Assembly: GCA_037039925.1 (NCBI GenBank)
Contig: JAXRKP010000559.1
Location: 7,501-71,500, forward strand
Direction: 5' to 3'
Origin: Doris montereyensis
Taxonomy: Eukaryota > Mollusca > Gastropoda > Nudibranchia > Dorididae
Length of the DNA: 64,000 bases
Positions 10,871-34,560 of the stretch are shown piece by piece (the stretch's first letter is position 1; every line of letters begins with the position of its first letter). The notes beneath the pieces are model-generated. The model worked only from the letters and a program-made list of their open reading frames with translations. It made no database searches and had not been told where the DNA came from. The translations under genes were made by a program, and so were the position numbers.

Positions 10871-11235
10871 TTTCATATGATAAATCAATAACCGAAATAT
10901 GTATACATTTTTATAATTCTTTATTTTTGTTTGAGAATGTTTTTCTTCTTATATATTTATATTTTCCTTCATTTCTGTTTATGTTGTTTTGCTTAGAATT
11001 CACCTTGAATGTATTGTTAAAATAATTTGTAACAATTAGCTTCTATCCTATTTTATTAGGTGGTTAATCACAAGTCTTTCATGTTATAATATCATATTTA
11101 ACAGTCTGTTAATGACTTACAGGATCACATATCAAGAGATATCAGACACCTTCAGAAGTATAATATTATTTTTAACAAGGCTGAAATTTTATGATGATAT
11201 TAATTATTATTGATTTGGTCAATTGTCTTCTTGAT
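10871..11235. other. AT-rich spacer, nothing recognised
   Basis: AT-rich sequence between SINE-A and the compound microsatellite. No open frame with gene-like features. Confidence 0.6.
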
Positions 11236-11863
<628 letters not shown>

Positions 11864-12282
11864 GTCTATCTCTCTCCTGTTAGCATCGTCAGGTTCGATG
11901 ATAGCTGATTATACAGTATTTTTCAATTCTGTTTCTCAACGTGCCATTCTGATAAAGTGTGTTGATTCTAAATTATTCTAACGCATGCCGACATAACTAT
12001 AGAGATAATATAGTGACAATAGAAGATGTGTGTGAGCCTGTGCTTTATATGTATTGATCCTTAAACAGAAAGTTATATTGTGTTTGTTGACATAATGTTC
12101 ACAATAAATAATGACAACAGAACAATTCATTAGCATAATATAATATTATAATTCATACTCGTCTCCTTTACTTCATAGAAAACTCCATCTCGTAATGATG
12201 AAGTCAATAAAGACAACAAACACAATGTTTTTTTCCTGTTTAAGGATCAATGAAAGTTATCTTATCTTTTTTACGAGAGAGT

Positions 12283-12326
12283 GTGTGTGTGTGTGTAGGT
12301 GTGTATGTGGGGGTAGGTGCGTAGGT

Positions 12327-12366
<40 letters not shown>
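12283..12366. repeat. (GT)n microsatellite, interrupted
   Basis: GT runs broken by aggtgtgtatgtgggggtagg, followed by a pure GT run at 12329-12366. Confidence 0.95.
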
Positions 12367-12367
<1 letters not shown>

Positions 12368-12631
12368 CCCAATATTAACTAGTATTATTCCCAACGTTGA
12401 CTTGAAGAAATGATATCACAAATATTTTTTTAAATAATTCTTGACTGCTGAAACATTATTTGATGTCTTCTATGTTTTTGGCCCAACACCAGCATTGTAA
12501 AGAGCAGTTCGAGTAATTCATTGTAGGACAGCTCGATGTGCGTTGTTTGTTTTTGTTTTTTGTAACATATCAAGTGGAAACATTTCGTCATTTAGTTAAC
12601 ATTTTCCATTGTTCACTCTTGTCAATCATGC

Positions 12632-12850
12632 CGTCTATGGTGGAGTGGTTAGACTACCGGACTTTAATCGTGATGTCTTGGGTTCGAGTCCTGGTAAGGC
12701 TAAGGTAGAGAACGTAGATAACGCTAGACGCTAGAAGAAGCCAGCGCTAGAGACAAGGGCTGGTGATATTCCACACAAATTCTTGTTGACAAATATGGAG
12801 AACGTATGTACAGTCACGCTTGGGATTATCCCCGGCTTTTTGTAAATTTT
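12632..12850 (+). mobile_element. SINE family A copy, 3' truncated or divergent
   Basis: tRNA-like A-box side (gtggagtggttagactaccgg) and B-box GGGTTCGAGTCCTGG. A shortened body ends in gggattatccccggctttttgt, corresponding to the family's gggataaactccggctt block. Confidence 0.75.
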
Positions 12851-12964
12851 TAAAATATTAAAACTGAATGCTTCATGACGTGTGAGGCTTGTCACCGTGT
12901 GACACGTATCATGATGTAGTTGTTATTAACTGTTTACTGAGTTCTACTTTGGTTCCACTTGACC

Positions 12965-13055
12965 TAAAATGACAAATCCTACCAAAAAATAAAACAAACT
13001 CCGGTATCACCTTAGTTGTGGATACGGCTAAATCAAACCAAATCAAATCAAAAAG
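12965..13055 (+). mobile_element. SINE family C, 3' tail fragment
   Basis: Conserved tail aatcctaccaaaa...ggtatcaccttagttgtgg followed by aaatcaaa/aaatc repeats, as in the other family C copies. Confidence 0.75.
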
Positions 13056-13939
<884 letters not shown>

Positions 13940-13964
13940 GTGTGTGGAGATCGATATACACACA

Positions 13965-14105
13965 GATTATTTGTTTCATTGAAATTTTCGCCGTCCACCA
14001 TATCAGTGATATCATGGGTAATTAAGAGAAAACAGCAAGATGAAAGAGGAGTGAATGAGTGAAAGAAAGAAGTAGAATCTACCAGTAGTACCCTTTAACT
14101 GCCCA
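13965..14105. repeat. Interspersed repeat family E between two (GA)n tracts
   Basis: Shares ttgtttcattgaaatttt, ccgtccaccatat, gtgatatcatggg and cagcaagatgaaag with 20868-20990, 43305-43460 and 56787-56893. Three of the four copies are close to a long (GA)n tract, so this may be a mobile element that carries or seeds the microsatellite. Confidence 0.7.
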
Positions 14106-14110
14106 CCAAA

Positions 14111-14485
<375 letters not shown>

Positions 14486-14639
14486 CAGACAGAGAAGATG
14501 GACATACAGACACAGACAAACAAACAGACAGAGAATGGCCAGGATAGACAGACAGAAAGAGAGATACAGATGCAAACAGACAGAGAGATCGGGACACAAT
14601 GTAAGCCCCTATTAATAATTACTTTACACAACATTTATG

Positions 14640-14950
14640 GATTGAGAGAACATTTTGGACCGGGAAGGCTGCGAGAAACTGTGTCAAAGCATTTTCAATA
14701 AGTGTATTAATGAACACATATTAAGTCTGTATAAAAAATCCCATCAGGGCGTGCAGGAGAAAAGGAGCAAACAGTACTGGGGACTGGACCTTTTTAAAAT
14801 ATATTTAATTCTTCAATTGTCAATATTTGTAAAGAAACCAATCAACTCCAAACTACTGTTTTCAGACGATCAAATTGTTATAGATAACACACTACCCCAG
14901 CTTCAAGAACATATTAATGCATTAAACATAGTATGCTGAAATGACAAGAA
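14640..14950 (+). pseudogene. LINE reverse transcriptase fragment
   Basis: One frame reads KLLFSDDQIVIDNTLPQLQ followed by EHINALNIVC. This matches the F-(A/S)-D-D catalytic box and the downstream helix of non-LTR reverse transcriptases. Just beyond, the frame gives KSEVVIKTRT (the family's K-T-(K/E) segment) before stops and the tandem array. It differs from the RTE copies elsewhere in the window, so it comes from another LINE lineage. No other domain is recognisable. Confidence 0.6.
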
Positions 14951-15295
14951 TACGAGAACGATTAAAGAGAAATCAGAAGTTAGCACCAGTCCAAAGAAAT
15001 CAGAAGTGGTTATAAAGACAAGAACATGAGAACATGTCAAAAGAAATCAGAATTGGTTGTAAAGACAAGAACATGAGAACATGTCAAGAGAAATCAGAAG
15101 TGGTTATAAAGACAAGAACATGAGAACATGTCAGAGAAATCAAAATTGGTTGTAAAGACAAGACCATGAGAACCAGTCAAGAGAAATCAGATAGGTCGTA
15201 ATGACGGTAAAATGAAAACCAGTAGATGGAAATCATAAGTCATCGTAATGACAAGAATACGAAAATCAGTCAAGAGAAATCAGAAGGCATGGCAA
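14950..15295. repeat. About 47-bp minisatellite derived from LINE coding sequence
   Basis: About seven units containing agaaatcagaagtggttata, aagacaagaacatgagaaca and tgtcaa. The first unit continues directly from the reverse transcriptase fragment, so the array probably arose by duplication of that coding segment. Units diverge towards the right. Confidence 0.85.
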
Positions 15296-15700
15296 TAGAC
15301 AAAGAGAAGAAGTCGTTGAAAAAAAAAAAAAGAACACAATCAGGCAGAGATTAAAATGTCTTTTATAATAATATCTTAATCAGAATCATCATATAACGTT
15401 TCTCTTAAAAATTCAAATTATAATACTCATGATTACGGTAAGGATTATTTTGCAATAGTGTTGAAGCAGTTAGCTTGAAGTAAGTTATTAGGACAACATT
15501 AAGGCAGTGTTGAAATTTGAAAAACGTCTGGTTATTGTCGTTCACTCGTTGCACAACGTCCAGGCAGCATTCAGGCAGCAAAGTCACTTGCAGAGTTGTT
15601 TTATATTCTACCATCGTGATTGCCACCAATCAGATTGCCACTCTCGAGGCAAGTCGGCCATAAAACGTGCTGCACTCTGAACGCTCACCCTATGCGGTCA

Positions 15701-27484
<11,784 letters not shown>

Positions 27485-27728
27485 GATGTTTTCCAAGATT
27501 TCTCTTCGAGTGTGACTTGCGTTGAGCAATACGATTAGCCTACGTTTTCTTTTAATCTGTCACGAATGGTTGAAAGTATATAGATTATAATTTAATCAGA
27601 GTATAATATCATGTATTATGATGATAAACAGGACAAAACCTCTATCCATCTATCTGTCTGAAGTAGAGACGTCAACTGCAGAAAGGCGACTTGGGAATCG
27701 CGAAACCGTGACGAACGTCGTCATCGAA

Positions 27729-27735
<7 letters not shown>

Positions 27736-27773
<38 letters not shown>

Positions 27774-27777
27774 ACAA

Positions 27778-27808
<31 letters not shown>

Positions 27809-27868
27809 CAAACACAAACACACACACACACACACACAAACACACAACAAACACACACACACACACAC

Positions 27869-27912
<44 letters not shown>
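27736..27912. repeat. (CA)n microsatellite
   Basis: About 175 bp of CA with AACA interruptions, lying about 250 bp upstream of the AS3MT-like start codon. Confidence 0.97.
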
Positions 27913-27914
<2 letters not shown>

Positions 27915-28621
27915 TACACTCAGCCACTTGCGTGTTGGACAACAAAAAAGACTGGATTTTTATAAGTTGCGTGTGTGGTACATATTTCAGGCTGATTTCG
28001 TCGACATTTCCAACATACTTGATCATTTCTACATTCAAAGACACGTACTGAATTTAACAACGCTGTGAGTTGTTTACAATTAGAAAAAGAAACAACAACA
28101 AAGTAAATACGATTCATGAAGCAAATACAAAGGCTGTGAAGTTGAAATGTAATTTTATTGGCTTTTTATCCTCATGGCTGACAATGGTTTTTATTGTAAA
28201 ATGGATTTTAATATTTTTTTATAACCAGGAAAGGCACAGTTGAATTGATTGTTAATAAGTTCAAGTTCCGAAAAAGACAATTCAACAAGTGACATCACAT
28301 ACTGAAGATGCTGTCAAGACAATTGCAAAGTACGATGTACTACAGATATTGAAATCATTAACCTTGTCAGTCCACCAACAGTTGATCACAACCATGCTGA
28401 AACATCACAGAAGACGATTGAATTAGACCAATTTCGTAAACTGTAAAAGAAGAGCGACGGAAAATGAAGCAGAAAGGGCAAGTAAAATCGTTTGCACAGA
28501 AGCAAGAACGTTTTCTTCACTAGATCTGCAAAACGTCCAAAACTTGACAAACTGTGTATATCGAGCGAGATTAAAATCAAGAACAAAACTCTCGAAAAAG
28601 AACGTGGAGATGTTTTCACAG

Positions 28622-31600
28622 CTTTCTTTCTTTCTTTCTTTATCAGTTCCAATTGACCTTCGGTGTATGGGTTTAAATTTCTATGCTTCAATGCCTCTGT
28701 TATATCTTCTTCCACTTTCTCCGAGATCTGCCTTTTGGTCTTTTACCTTGGGCTTTAGCATTGTATACTGATTTATTCTAATGTCTATGCTGTTTGTCCT
28801 TCACTGCCATAGAGGGGAGTAGGACAATAAACTGTGTTGTATACTGCCATTTTGGTTTTGTTGTATTTTTTGTTGACAATGCTTGCTTACCTACAAACAT
28901 TTTTCCTAGATGGTTATATATTGCACTTGCCTTTTTGATTCTCTGGCTGATTTCTTCTCTTAGTTTTCCCTCTGAGTTAATCATTACTCCTAGGTAATTG
29001 TAGCTGTAAACTTGTTCTAAATTCTCCCTGCCCAATTAAATATTTTGTTTTAACTTCCCTAGTTACTAGTATTGTTTTGGTTTTCTTTGCATTTACTTTC
29101 ATTCCTCTTATATTTAGTTCATTGTTTATAATGTTGATATGCGACTGAAGATCACTTTCTGATTTTCCAAACAGAACTAAATCATCGGCAAATGAAAGCA
29201 TGGATGCATTTACTGGTTTGAGCTTCCACATACCTACATTCGTTTTCTTCATTTTTAAGGATGCCTTTGCGACTGAATCGATACATGTGATAAACAAAAG
29301 AGGATTTAGGATGCAACCCTGTCTTACTCCTATATCTACATCAAATTCTGCAGATAAGTTTCCAGCTACTCACTGCACATGTTGGTTTATTGTAAAACGT
29401 TTTAATGACTTCTATTAAATTTTGCTCTACATTGTATTCTTTTAAGGAATACCATAGTTCACCCCTCCTCACAGTGTCAAATGCTTTTTCTAAGTCAATA
29501 AAACACATGCAAGTCAATGTTTTCTCTCAATGAATTTTTCTATTATTTGTCTAATTGTAAATTTATAGTCTTGTACACTTCTTCCTGGTCTAAATACACT
29601 CTGATGCTCTTCAATCTGATCCTCTACTCTTTTCCTTAGTCTCATTTCCAGTATCCTGGCATGTACTCTTCCTGGAACGCTAAGTAGTGATATCTCTATA
29701 ATTTGAGCATTCCATAGTTGATCCCTTTTGTATTGGTACTACCGTTTCCTTTTTCCAGTCGTCTGGCGCCTGTTTGGACTTCCATGCTTGTTGGCATATT
29801 GCATGTAGTAGTTTGTCTGCCTCTCTCTTTTGGTTTTTAATCATTTCTGGATAAACTTGATCTGCTCCTGGGGCTTTTCATAATTTCACTTTTCTTATAG
29901 CTGTTTAGATTTCTTCAAATTGATATATCTACATCTTCAGCTGTCTCCTCTGGAATTACTTGTTACTCTTACTAATTGATATTAACTCCTTGTTTCATAC
30001 GTTCTGGAGGGATTATGTAATTGGTGAAAATACTTTCTCCATGTTTCCATGATTTGGCTGTCTTCTTTCATTATTTCTCCTTTGGCATTCTTAACTTTTT
30101 CGTATTGGGCATGCTTTTGTCTTTCTCATGCTCTTCATCGCCACCCAGGACAGTTTTTGATTTCCTTAATAGCTTTCTTGAAGTCTTTGTCCAAACTCTT
30201 CTCATTGTTCCTGTTTTGCTTTCCTAACTTCCTCTATGGCGATAGTTCTTTTAATCACGTAATCTATCCTATCCTCTAGTCTCTTTGTTTGCAAGTATTT
30301 CTTCCTGGCATCTTTTTCTTTGATCTTAGTTTTGACATTTTCATTCCACCATCCTGTTCTTTTCCCATCTCCTTTAATTTGTTTCCTACCACAAACCTCT
30401 TCAGTAGAACTGAGGAGTGTTTCTTTATTTATTTGGCACTTTTCTTCTATTGTGCTATCATTCAGATCCATCTGTCTTTCACTGATAAATCTTTTTATCT
30501 TAGATTGGTATATCTCTTTTACTATTAGTTCCTTTATTTTGAGTTTAGTACTAATAGTAGCTTTATTCTCTTTCCTTTTCTGGTTTTTTTCAGTCAGTAA
30601 TCTCATTTGGGCAATCACTAAGTCATGATCACTAAATATTTCTGCTCCTCTGTTTACTCTTGCATCCAATATACTGGGAAAAAGGGAGCTGCTAACTATC
30701 ATGTAGTCTATGATTGACTTTTCACACCTGTCTTCATTTACTCTTGTATATCTGTATGTCTTTATGAGGAAAAAAAGGTGTTGGGTATTTTCATGTTTTT
30801 GTTTTTTGTTTTTTTTTTTTTTTTTGTTTTTTTTGTTTTTTGGGGGGGGGGGGTGTTACATGTTATTGAAATTTCATCAAAACATCGTGAAGGCATTATT
30901 TCAGATATTCAAGTATCTAAGGTGAAAATAGATACAATAATTCTTGAAACATCATCAATGCATCTCTATCAAAGCGAACTTGTTTTGAATGAATACATTC
31001 ACAAATATGCAAATAAAGGGAAAACAGCAATGACATCCAAGTGAGGAATCAGCAATCAAACCATGGCAAATTGATAATTATCTGAGAATTACAAAACATT
31101 ATTAAGAAAATGTTAACATGAAAAGGTATGCATATTATTGGTTATACAAGTCATGTGTTCTAGAACTTATTTCGTCTCTGTCTTGCTTACTATAGATTAT
31201 AGATGCAATGTTTTGAAGATCAAGCTTTTAAGATGGGGTAGCAATGTCAGAATATTGTGCACGTGGTCTCCAAAGTCGCAGTCCTCCATAATCCAGATCG
31301 TCTGGTCTTGCCAATTGAGCAGATGTCGTTGACGCATTTTCGCATATGGGCTGTTGTCTTCGCTGTTCTTGACGATGAAGTTTCTCATCCTTTGATTGGT
31401 AACGCAATACTCAATAATGAGATCATCAGTTTCTGTAAAAATAACATGTGTCGTTTTGAAATGTGTCTGACACGAGCTTTAAAATGTCCTTGTTGCCGAT
31501 CTGGCTGTGCAATATGCCTCCCTGTGTCTTCCGTGATTTTGAAGATCTGGACGCTTATTTTATCAGAGTGAAGTTGCTTGATCATGTCAGCAAAGCGTGT

Positions 31601-33303
31601 GTGATTACTATTACCACCTTGTTGGTTTTTCATGGATGAGTTTTCCTCACTTGTGCGAGAGCTTTCTTTGTCATATTCGGTTTCACTGTCTGACGTGATA
31701 GATGTGTCAGAAATGTGTAGATCTATCTTCCTCTCGGTGTGTTTCGTATCTGTCGCTGTGTCGTCTAGGTTGTCGTCTAGGTTGTTTGATTCACTGATTG
31801 TGTTTCCGATCACAAACGTGTCGTCAAGGGGCGATGTTACGGTTGACACGCTGAATAAATGGATAGCACTGTTGTTACCTTGGATTGAGTCCGTATTGTT
31901 GTTGTTTGTTTGTTGAATGTCAGCACGTCCATTTACTTTGTTTTCAATAAAATCCGTGCTCGTAGATGTGTCGTCAAGAAGTGATGTTACGGCTGACACG
32001 CTGAATAAATGGATATCACTGTCGTTACTCTGGATTAAGGCCGTACTGTTGTTTGTTTGTTGAATGTCAGCACTTTGAATTTCTTTATTTTCAATAAAGT
32101 CCATGTTTGTAGATGTTGTTGCTGTCTTCGTTGCTACTATCGTATGGTTTTGTTGTTTTCTAAAGTTGTCTCGTCTTACTTGGCTCGCGACTTCCGTCTG
32201 AAGCTGGCAGGAATTGAATGATGACCCGTCGACACACTCATGTCGGCCATTTCCATGCCATCAAATCGAAGGACGAGGGTAGTCCGCTCTTTATTTACAA
32301 CTACTATGAAGGAGGAGAGGTGAGATTCATCTAAAATGCTGTTGATGAGACATTCCAGCATCGTCGGAAGTCCGCTAACCGGCATATTGATATCGTTCAA
32401 CCTCAAAATAAACTTGAAATCATAAAAAGGGCGAGAGCATCTGTCCTGCCCGGTAACCAAATCGCAAGTCCGGCTATTTTCATGTTATTCTTTAGACAAA
32501 AAACTATTTGTCTCTCTCCATTTGAAGTTGTTTTCTCTCCTTCTTTACCTATTACTCCTCCTGATGTTTCTATATTGTTGCCTACTCTAGCGTTTAAATA
32601 TCCTAAAACCATGAGTTCCTGTTTGTGTTTAAGATTCTCTGCGGCTATTTGTAATTCGTTTTCGAAGATATCTTTTTTCTTCTTTAGTGGCGTCTTCGTT
32701 TGGTCCATAAGCTATTAATAATTTAATTTCTCTTCCTTTTGGTATAATATTTACCCCTAATAGCCGTAGGCTTATACATTTCCTGCTTTCTAGTAGCTTT
32801 TCATGTTTTATGCACTAGGAGACCTACTCCTGCTCTATCTCTATCTTTGACATTTACTCCTGAGAAGATTACATATGATTTGGTCCTACATTTTCTATTC
32901 TTTGTCCTTTTTTCTTTGTTTCTGTAATGGCCAAAATGTCCACTTTGAATTTGTCCATATCTTCAACTAAACTAACTCTTTTCCATTTATTGCCCTAACA
33001 TTCTATATTCCAAAAATCACAGTCCGTGTTCGTTTCCATTTTCGTCGTTGAAAGGTCAGGCTGGGTATAATATATTTATTTTTCTGCATCAGTTATGTTT
33101 TGGATAAGCAGGGGATTAGCCCACTGTACCCTATGTAGATGGTGGGGCTGCCACCTTGAGGCCCCTACCAGGCCTTGTTATTTTCTGTCAGGGTTAATTT
33201 CTTTAGCCTTTGGTCAGCCAAGACCGACCTGTAAGACAGCAGGAGACTCTTGGAGGGCAGGATCATCTACTCTCTGTACATGTGCTTACCTGTCCACTGC
33301 CCG
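28622..33303 (-). mobile_element. RTE-type LINE, copy 1 (5'-complete, internally deleted, nested insertion)
   Basis: Flanked by identical 13-bp GATGTTTTCACAG at 28609-28621 and 33304-33316. Read on the minus strand it has a 5' region with one promoter monomer, an APE-type endonuclease (to about 32487, continuing after the insertion at 30797 and including FSDHDLVIAQM), WWNENVKTK, reverse transcriptase (LSVPG, QSVFRPGRSVQD, CFIDLEKAFDTVRR, the catalytic SFADDLVLFGKS near 29200), YSYNYLGVMINSEG, and a C-terminal remnant. It ends in an (AAAG)n tail. Stops and a roughly 240-bp deletion near 28790 inactivate it. LINEs move by target-primed reverse transcription. Confidence 0.85.
30798..32474 (-). 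mobile_element. Poly(A)-tailed retroposed element inserted in RTE copy 1
   Basis: It interrupts the RTE endonuclease with a 12-bp duplication TATTTTCATGTT at 30786-30797 and 32475-32486. On the minus strand it runs from 32474 to an A-rich, C-run-containing tail at 30798-30855. Its first frame includes RLNDINMPVSGLPTMLECLI and ESHLSSFIVVVNKERTTLVL. A later frame is low-complexity and acidic, with two imperfect repeats (IHLFSVS...DD). A third frame has MRNFIVKNSEDNSPYAKMRQ and EDCDFGDHVHNILTLLPHLK. The pieces are in different frames, suggesting one decayed coding region. It could be the first ORF of a non-LTR element or a processed copy of a host gene. I cannot name the family. Confidence 0.6.
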
Positions 33304-33682
33304 GATGTTTTCACAGCAATTGACGGATATCTGTCACCAAACGGCAACCTTCAGATTTTTTAAATGACGCCGAATCACGGATCGTCATGGTTTCAAGCTT
33401 TCCAAAACTTGAATTTCTTCAAAGCATCCGAAAAGATATTTGCTGACGGTTCTTTTAAATATGCACCGAAATTTTTCTATCAATTCTACATAATTCATGG
33501 CCTCAAAAAATGAATCTATGCGCCTTGCGTCTTTTTTGTACTACCAGACAAGAAGGAGCAAACGTACACAAAGATGTTTAACCATTTGAGAAGAATTTGT
33601 CAAGATAACGGAGTCTGTCTACAGTTTGATGAAGTCCATCTTGTTCTTGAGATTGCAACGCACAATGCTGTTAAAAGGTTTG

Positions 33683-34190
33683 GCCTCGTATTGCAATAAA
33701 GGCATGCGCTTTTCATGTATTGCAATAAAGGCACTTTTCATGTATTGCAATAAAGGCATGCGCTTTTCATGTATTGCAATAAAGGCATGCGCTTTCCACG
33801 TATTGCAATAAAGGAATGCACTTTTCACGTATTGCAATAAAGGCATGCGTTTTTCATGTATTGCAATAAAGGCATGCGCTTTTCATGTATTGCAATAAAG
33901 GTATGCGCTTTTCACGCATTGCTATAAATGCATGCACTTTTCACGTATTGCAATAAAGGCATGCACTTTTCACATATTGCAATAAAGGAATGCGCTTTTC
34001 ACATAGTGTATTAAAGGCATGCACTTTTTACGTGTTACAATAAAGGCATGCGCTTTTCACGTATTGCAATAAAGGCAAACGTTTTCACGTATTGCAATAA
34101 AGGAATGCACTTTTCATGTATTGCAATAAAGGAATACACTTTTCATGTATTTCAATAAAGGAATGCGCTTTTCATGTATTGCAAGCATGG
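33683..34190. repeat. 29-bp minisatellite born inside the transposase reading frame
   Basis: About 17 units of cgtattgcaataaaggcatgcgcttttca. The last unit reads in frame as KECAFHVLQ and leads into AWYRQIQKLGL of the MULE transposase, where relatives have a (G/A)-C-R-F-H-L-x-Q motif. The repeat unit is therefore the transposase's own coding sequence, locally amplified. Confidence 0.93.
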
Positions 34191-34560
34191 TATCGACAAA
34201 TACAGAAGCTCGGATTAACAACGCAATACAAAGACTGCAAATCGGCAATTGGAAAATGGATTAAACTTTTTTTGCCCTCCCTTCTTTACCAGTCGCAGAA
34301 ATCGATGATGCTTTTTCTTTTTTATTCTCATGGTGAATGCACCACCCCAAGAGGAGTGCAATGAGTTTGCTGATTACATTCTCTCTACATACATGATAGC
34401 AGCAGTTCTCAATTCCCTCCAGAGATTTGGGCTCATGGCGGACAAGAAGATCGCACAACAAAGGCATGCGAGTCATGCCATCGTTATTTTCCTGACCATT
34501 TCAACAGTTTCACTTCGAATATGTTTTACATTTTTGGAAGCCCTCTAGAAAGAGTAAGAT

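Larger units (their letters stand above)
28230..34560 (+). pseudogene. FLYWCH/MULE transposase pseudogene, split by an RTE element
   Basis: Left piece (28230-28621): degraded FLYWCH-like region with GTVELIVNKFKFRKR, then NLVSPPTVDHNHAETSQKTI (the zinc-site H-x-H end), stops, and KRPKLDK. Right piece (33304-34560): WFQAFQNLNF, ADGSFKYAPKFFYQFYIIHG (D-G-(T/S)-F-K, first catalytic Asp), LEIATHNAVKR, KECAFHVLQAWYRQIQKLGL, IGKWIKLF, then frame-shifted PPQEECNEFADYILSTYM. MULE transposases cut and paste DNA using a DDE core. The second Asp position (usually D-F-E-x-A) reads L-E-I-A here. Stops, frameshifts, a 4.7-kb insertion and an internal minisatellite make it dead. The halves join cleanly once the RTE and its target duplication are removed. 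Confidence 0.8.

Noticed and set aside
15405..15629. 74-codon minus-strand frame downstream of the AS3MT-like stop, considered as a further exon
   Set aside because: The nine-exon model already ends in a family-like C-terminus with a stop at 15701. This frame has no matching motif.
27650..27965. Thr-His and Cys-Val repeat proteins
   Set aside because: Translations of the (CA)n microsatellite.
29200..30700. Plus-strand Phe/Ser/Leu-rich open frames between 28.5 and 32.7 kb and at 45.7-46.7 kb
   Set aside because: They are antisense shadows of the minus-strand RTE copies, whose sense frames carry the endonuclease and reverse transcriptase motifs.
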